DNA of 64,000 nt from JADKFD01 sp050250665 (GTDB lineage Bacteria; Pseudomonadota; Gammaproteobacteria; Xanthomonadales; SZUA-5). Shown here piece after piece: positions 60,178-64,000 of this stretch. The notes beneath the pieces were generated by a model that saw nothing but the letters and a program-made list of their open reading frames with translations, had not been told where the DNA came from and did no database searches. Each line of letters starts with the position of its first letter. The first letter of the stretch is position 1. Position numbers and translations under genes: made by a program. The stretch spans positions 18,958 through 82,957 of the forward strand of contig JBFWOF010000027.1 in the NCBI GenBank assembly GCA_050250665.1, read 5' to 3'.

Positions 60178-62424
60178 ATGCCTAAAACCACCAAAGCCAA
60201 GGCGCCTGGCGCCCCCCAACTGCTCGGATTCCTGCAAACCAGCGCCAAGCTGATGAAGGCCGAGGAGATTGCCGACGAGCTCGGCTACAAGACCGCTGAA
60301 GGGATCGAGGCAGTGCGCGCACTGCTCGATCAACTGATGCAGCAGGGCCGTTTGCTGCGCAATCGTCGCGGCGGCTATGGCCTGGCTGACAAGATGGATC
60401 TGATTGCCGGCTCGATCATCGCCAACAGCGAGGGTTTCGGCTTTCTCAAGCCTGATGAAGGCGTCGGTGACATCTATCTGCCACCCTTCCAGATGAAACA
60501 GGTGCTGCATGGCGACCGCGCCCTGGTCAGTGTGGTCGGTCGCGACAAGAAGGACCGGCCCGAGGGCGCCATCGTCTCGATCCTGTCACGGCGCTCGCCG
60601 CGCATTGTCGGCCGCTATCTGGAGGAAGCCGGTTTCGGCGTGGTGGCGCCCGATGACACCCGCATCCATCAGGATCTGCTGATTCCCAAAGGCCAGGAAG
60701 GCGATGCCAAACCTGGCGATGTGGTGGTTGCCGAAATCACCGAGCCGCCGGCGCAGCATCGTCAGCCGGTGGCGAAGATCGTGCGCGTGCTGGGTGAGGA
60801 AGTCGGTACCTCGCTGGCCATCGACATGGCCATCGAGACCCATGGCATCCCGCACGAATGGTCGGACAAGGTCATAGCCGAGACAGCCCGCATTCCGGAT
60901 GCCGTGCGCCCCGCGCAACGCCGTGATCGCGAGGATCTGCGCGAACTGCCGCTGGTCACCATCGATGGCGAGGACGCACGCGACTTCGATGACGCGGTCT
61001 GGTGTGAGCCCACCCGCGGTGGTGGTTACAAGCTCTACGTGGCCATCGCCGATGTTGCCAGCTATGTCTATCCGGGTACGGCGCTGGACGACGAGGCCCA
61101 GCTGCGCGGCACCTCGGTGTACTTCCCCAATCGGGTGGTGCCGATGCTGCCGGAGAAACTGTCCAACGGCATCTGCTCGCTGAAGCCGGAAGTCGAACGT
61201 CTGTGCCTGGCTTGCGAGCTGCGCATCGATGCCAAGGGTGAAACCACCCGTTCGCGCTTCTTCGCTGGCGTCATGCGCTCGGCGGCACGCCTGACCTACA
61301 ACCAGGTCTGGTCAGCGGTGGGACTGCGGCGCCCGGAAGCGCTGGAGCGGGTCAAGGCGGTGCTGCCGCAGCTGGAGAATCTGTATGGGCTGTACAAGAT
61401 TCTGTCGGCGCGCCGGACCGAGCGTGGCGCCCTGGATTTCGAAGGCCAGGAAGTGCGTTTCGACTACGATGAAGACGGCAATATCGATGCGGTCAAGATG
61501 TATGAACGCAACGACGCTCACAAGCTGATCGAGGAATGCATGATCGCGGCCAACGTCGCCGCGGCCAAATTCCTCAAACGCAGCCGCATCCCGGCCCTCT
61601 ACCGGGTGCATCCGCGGCCGCCTACCCACAAGTACGAGGAACTGGCCGACTTTCTGGGCACCGTCGGCATGCTCATTCCGGCTTACGAAGACCTCAAACC
61701 CGAGGATCTGATGGCCGTGCTGAAGAAGGCCAAGAGCCGGCCCGATGCGGCGCTGATCGAGGCCGTGGTGCTGCGCTCGCAAAGTCTGGCCACCTACACG
61801 GCGGCATGCGACGGCCATTTCGGTCTGGCGCTGGGGGCTTACGCGCACTTCACCTCGCCGATCCGTCGTTATCCCGATCTGCTGGTTCACCGCGCCATCC
61901 ACTACGCGCTGGGCCAGGGCACGCCCTCGGATTACCAGTACAACCCCACCCAGATGTCCGAGTTGGGACGTCATTGTTCGGCCACCGAGCGTCGCGCCGA
62001 TGAGGCCACGCGCGATGTCGCTGATCGGCTGAAATGCGCCTACATGGAACGCCATCTGGGCGAGGAATTCGAAGGCGTGGTCACCGGCGTGGCCAGCTTT
62101 GGACTGTTTGTCGAGATCCTGGAAACCCGGATCACCGGCATGGTGCATGTCACCCAGCTGCCGAACGATTACTACCACTACGATCAGCGCCACCGCCGAC
62201 TGGTCGGCGAGCGCACGGGCGTCGGCTTCCAGCTGGCTGACAAGGTCCGCATCAAGGTGCTGCGCGTGGACGCGATGGATCGCAAGATCGATTTCCGCCT
62301 GGCCGGCGATTTGCCCACCCGCGCCGAGCAGCAGACCCAGCGCGACGGCAAGTCACGCGGACCCAAGCCCGATCAGCCCCGTGGCAAGAGTGGCGGCGGT
62401 GGCAAGCGCGGACGGCGGCGGTGA
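60178..62424 (+). CDS. rnr: Ribonuclease R
   Basis: 3'-5' exoribonuclease that degrades structured RNA. 748 residues: N-terminal winged-helix part (LLGFLQTSAKLMKAEEIADE), cold-shock domains (GEGFGFLKPD-like SEGFGFLKPDEGVGDIYLPP), the RNB catalytic domain with DGEDARDFDDAVW (about residue 262 onwards, metal-binding aspartates), HFTSPIRRYPDLLVHRAI, an S1 domain (FEGVVTGVASFGLFVEI) and a basic Lys/Arg-rich tail. rlmB is the next gene, as in E. coli, though 500 bp of repeats lie between. Confidence 0.96.
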   Translation: MPKTTKAKAPGAPQLLGFLQTSAKLMKAEEIADELGYKTAEGIEAVRALLDQLMQQGRLLRNRRGGYGLADKMDLIAGSIIANSEGFGFLKPDEGVGDIYLPPFQMKQVLHGDRALVSVVGRDKKDRPEGAIVSILSRRSPRIVGRYLEEAGFGVVAPDDTRIHQDLLIPKGQEGDAKPGDVVVAEITEPPAQHRQPVAKIVRVLGEEVGTSLAIDMAIETHGIPHEWSDKVIAETARIPDAVRPAQRRDREDLRELPLVTIDGEDARDFDDAVWCEPTRGGGYKLYVAIADVASYVYPGTALDDEAQLRGTSVYFPNRVVPMLPEKLSNGICSLKPEVERLCLACELRIDAKGETTRSRFFAGVMRSAARLTYNQVWSAVGLRRPEALERVKAVLPQLENLYGLYKILSARRTERGALDFEGQEVRFDYDEDGNIDAVKMYERNDAHKLIEECMIAANVAAAKFLKRSRIPALYRVHPRPPTHKYEELADFLGTVGMLIPAYEDLKPEDLMAVLKKAKSRPDAALIEAVVLRSQSLATYTAACDGHFGLALGAYAHFTSPIRRYPDLLVHRAIHYALGQGTPSDYQYNPTQMSELGRHCSATERRADEATRDVADRLKCAYMERHLGEEFEGVVTGVASFGLFVEILETRITGMVHVTQLPNDYYHYDQRHRRLVGERTGVGFQLADKVRIKVLRVDAMDRKIDFRLAGDLPTRAEQQTQRDGKSRGPKPDQPRGKSGGGGKRGRRR

Positions 62425-62924
62425 GGTCCGCTGTCTTGTCGAGTGTTGCGGGAGCTATTGGAACGCGGAGAACGCAAAGGTACGCAGAGAACGCAGAGAA
62501 AAGCGGTGATTACCAGGCAGCGTGATTGGAAGCCTGCCCTTGGGTTCAATCAATTGATCGAGAGTTCATGCGCGCAGCTTCTTTCGGTGAGCCGGTATCG
62601 CCAGTCATTGAGGCGTGATTGCGAGGAACGAAGTGACGAAGCAATCCAGCGCCCATGAGACTGTGCTACTGGATTGCTTCCCCCGGATCAAGTCCGGGGT
62701 CGCAATGACGCCCGTTCAAGGCCGCCGCGCCGCCGCGCGATGCATGGCGCAACCCGAGGTCGCTTCAGCCGCGCCCATAACGAAACCAGATTGTTCTTCT
62801 TGGCGTTCTCAGCGTTTCTCTGCGTTCTCTGCGTTTGGCTTGTCGCCGCGGGCTGGCGAAGCTATCAACAGGCGCGAATGCTGCCGCGGCCGTCCCGAGC
62901 GATGTGATTCACAAGGAGATCTCC
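62425..62924. repeat. Repeat region between rnr and rlmB
   Basis: 500 bp without a gene. It holds direct ACGCAGAGA units (62468-62505), a GGATTGCTTCCCCC palindrome of the GTCATTGCGA family (62618-62711), and reversed TCTCTGCGTT units (62800-62840), so the two 9-bp arrays form an inverted pair around a third palindrome. The rlmB ribosome binding site AAGGAGAT lies at 62913-62920. Confidence 0.85.
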
Positions 62925-63671
62925 ATGTCGGTTGAAACGGATTGGCTGCTCGGCCCCAATGCGCTGGAGGCGCAGCTGGATGCTGATCCCACCCGCATCC
63001 TCGAAGCGCTGGTCGAGGACGGCAAGCGCAGCGCGCGGGTCGAGGCACTGGTGTCGCGGCTGCGCAAGCTCGGTATCGCCGTTCAGAGCAGCCCGCGCGC
63101 GCAGCTGGACAAGCGGGTCGCCAGTGATCGCCACCAGGGCATCGCGGCGCGCTGGCGCTTGCCGGAAGCGCTGGACGAATCGGATCTGGTCGCGCTGGTG
63201 GAAAAGTCGGCGACGCCAGCCATGATCCTGGTGCTGGACGGAGTCCAGGATCCGCACAATCTCGGGGCCTGCATCCGCACCGCGGCGGCGGCCGGAGCGC
63301 TCGCCGTTGTGGTGCCCAAGGATCGCGCCGTGGGTCTGACGCCCACCGTCATGCGCGCCTCGGCCGGCATGGCCGCGCGCTTGCCCTTTGTGCGAGTCAC
63401 GAACTTGGCGCGAGCGCTGGAGCGCCTCAAGAAGGCTGGCGTCTGGCTGGCCGGCGCGGCCGGTGAGGCGACCGACACCGTGTATCAGTCCGACCTGACA
63501 GGGCCACTGGCCATCGTCATGGGCAGCGAAGGTGACGGTTTGCGCGAGCTCACCCGCAAGACCTGTGATTTCCTGTGGAAGATCCCGATCGCGCCCGGCG
63601 TGGAAAGTCTCAATGTCAGCGTAGCCGCCGGCGTGTTCCTGTTCGAGGCGGTGCGTCAGCGCGGCCTGTAG
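62925..63671 (+). CDS. rlmB: 23S rRNA (guanosine-2'-O-)-methyltransferase RlmB
   Basis: SPOUT methyltransferase that methylates the ribose of G2251 in 23S rRNA. 248 residues: N-terminal substrate-binding domain (LLGPNALEAQLDADPTRILE, RHQGIAA) and the SPOUT domain with LDGVQDPHNLGACIRTAAAA (motif 1), IVMGSEGDGLRELTRKTCD (motif 2) and IPIAPGVESLNVSVAAGVFL (motif 3). An excellent AAGGAGAT precedes ATG 62925. Follows rnr. Confidence 0.96.
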   Translation: MSVETDWLLGPNALEAQLDADPTRILEALVEDGKRSARVEALVSRLRKLGIAVQSSPRAQLDKRVASDRHQGIAARWRLPEALDESDLVALVEKSATPAMILVLDGVQDPHNLGACIRTAAAAGALAVVVPKDRAVGLTPTVMRASAGMAARLPFVRVTNLARALERLKKAGVWLAGAAGEATDTVYQSDLTGPLAIVMGSEGDGLRELTRKTCDFLWKIPIAPGVESLNVSVAAGVFLFEAVRQRGL

Positions 63672-64000
63672 CTGGTTGCTGGTTGTCGGTTGTCGGTTGT
63701 CGGCAGAAGCAGCGGAGCAAGCTCCGCTCTACGAGAGCGACGGTATACGACGCTTTGGTAGTGCCGAGCTTGCTCGGCAGGGTGTGCGGCTCTACGAGAG
63801 CGACGGTGTACGAGGCTTTGGTAGTGCCGAGCTTGCTCGGCAGGGTGTGCGCCTGTTTCCGTCGGCGCGCAAGGCCAAGGCGCAAGCCAAGCAAAAGCAG
63901 CGGAGCAAGCTCCGCTCTACGAGAGCGACGGTGTACGAGGCTTTGGTAGTGCCGAGCATTCTCGTCAGGGAGTGCGGCTGTTTCCGTCGGCGCGCAAGGC
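63672..64000. repeat. Heptamer array and tandem repeats after rlmB
   Basis: Directly after the rlmB stop lies a GGTTGTC heptamer array (63672-63704). Then a unit beginning TCTACGAGAGCGACGG recurs at 63728, 63791 and 63916 (spacing 63 and 125 bp). Each unit contains AGTGCCGAGCTTGCTCGGCA, itself a palindrome, and GCGGAGCAAGCTCCGC is another palindrome at the start of the larger unit. The array runs to the window end. Confidence 0.9.

Overview
The window comes from a high-GC gammaproteobacterium, most likely of the Lysobacterales (Xanthomonadales). The main grounds are gene orders typical of gammaproteobacteria (prfB-lysS, eno-ftsB-ispD-ispF-truD, zipA-ligA-epmA, rnr-rlmB), a complete frd operon, a LexA box of the CTGT-N8-ACAG type, and very dense families of small palindromic repeats between genes. 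The exact genus is not determined. No rRNA, tRNA, CRISPR array, prophage or insertion sequence with a transposase was seen.

Layout. 1-5070: 3' end of prfB, lysS, a PilZ protein, a small membrane protein, a GNAT acetyltransferase. 5118-10608: cbb3 oxidase operon ccoNOQP, a small membrane protein and ccoG, headed by an FNR/ANR-type box. 10609-13348: a 292-bp tandem duplication, an uncharacterised membrane/coiled-coil protein, fdhD. 13542-21980 (minus strand): SOS-controlled dnaE2, a haloalkane dehalogenase, an exported peroxiredoxin-like protein, a PGM1-like ATP-grasp ligase. 22094-26102: frdABCD with FNR-like boxes; frdA is broken near its 3' end and repeats sit between the genes. 26368-33087: sbtAB-like bicarbonate transporter and its PII-like partner, a secreted protein of unknown function, exported MsrA, a PPP-type phosphatase, a GST, a DUF3052 protein, a UDG-like protein. 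33682-45114: a DUF2127-like protein, eno-ftsB-ispD-ispF-truD, a 2OG-Fe(II) oxygenase, an unknown Pro/Ala-rich protein divergent from zipA, ligA, epmA. 45442-53097: moxR-DUF58-DUF4381-batA-batBC-batD. 53317-57151: the rest of the cbb3 assembly set, ccoH-ccoI-ccoS and a TauE/SafE-like protein. 57652-63671: a GGDEF protein, a secreted esterase, rnr, rlmB. 63672-64000: tandem repeats.

Physiology suggested by the genes: respiration at low oxygen (cbb3 oxidase with its copper-handling maturation proteins) and fumarate respiration, both apparently under an FNR/ANR-like regulator.

The most unusual feature is a set of short cassettes whose ends are inverted arrays of 7-bp tandem repeats. They lie between genes and also in frame inside genes: three in dnaE2 (1299 codons instead of about 1050) and one in ccoG (548 residues instead of about 470). 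A 41-bp arm is identical in ccoG and dnaE2, so the same element has spread. The behaviour resembles Rickettsia palindromic elements, but the repeat structure is different.
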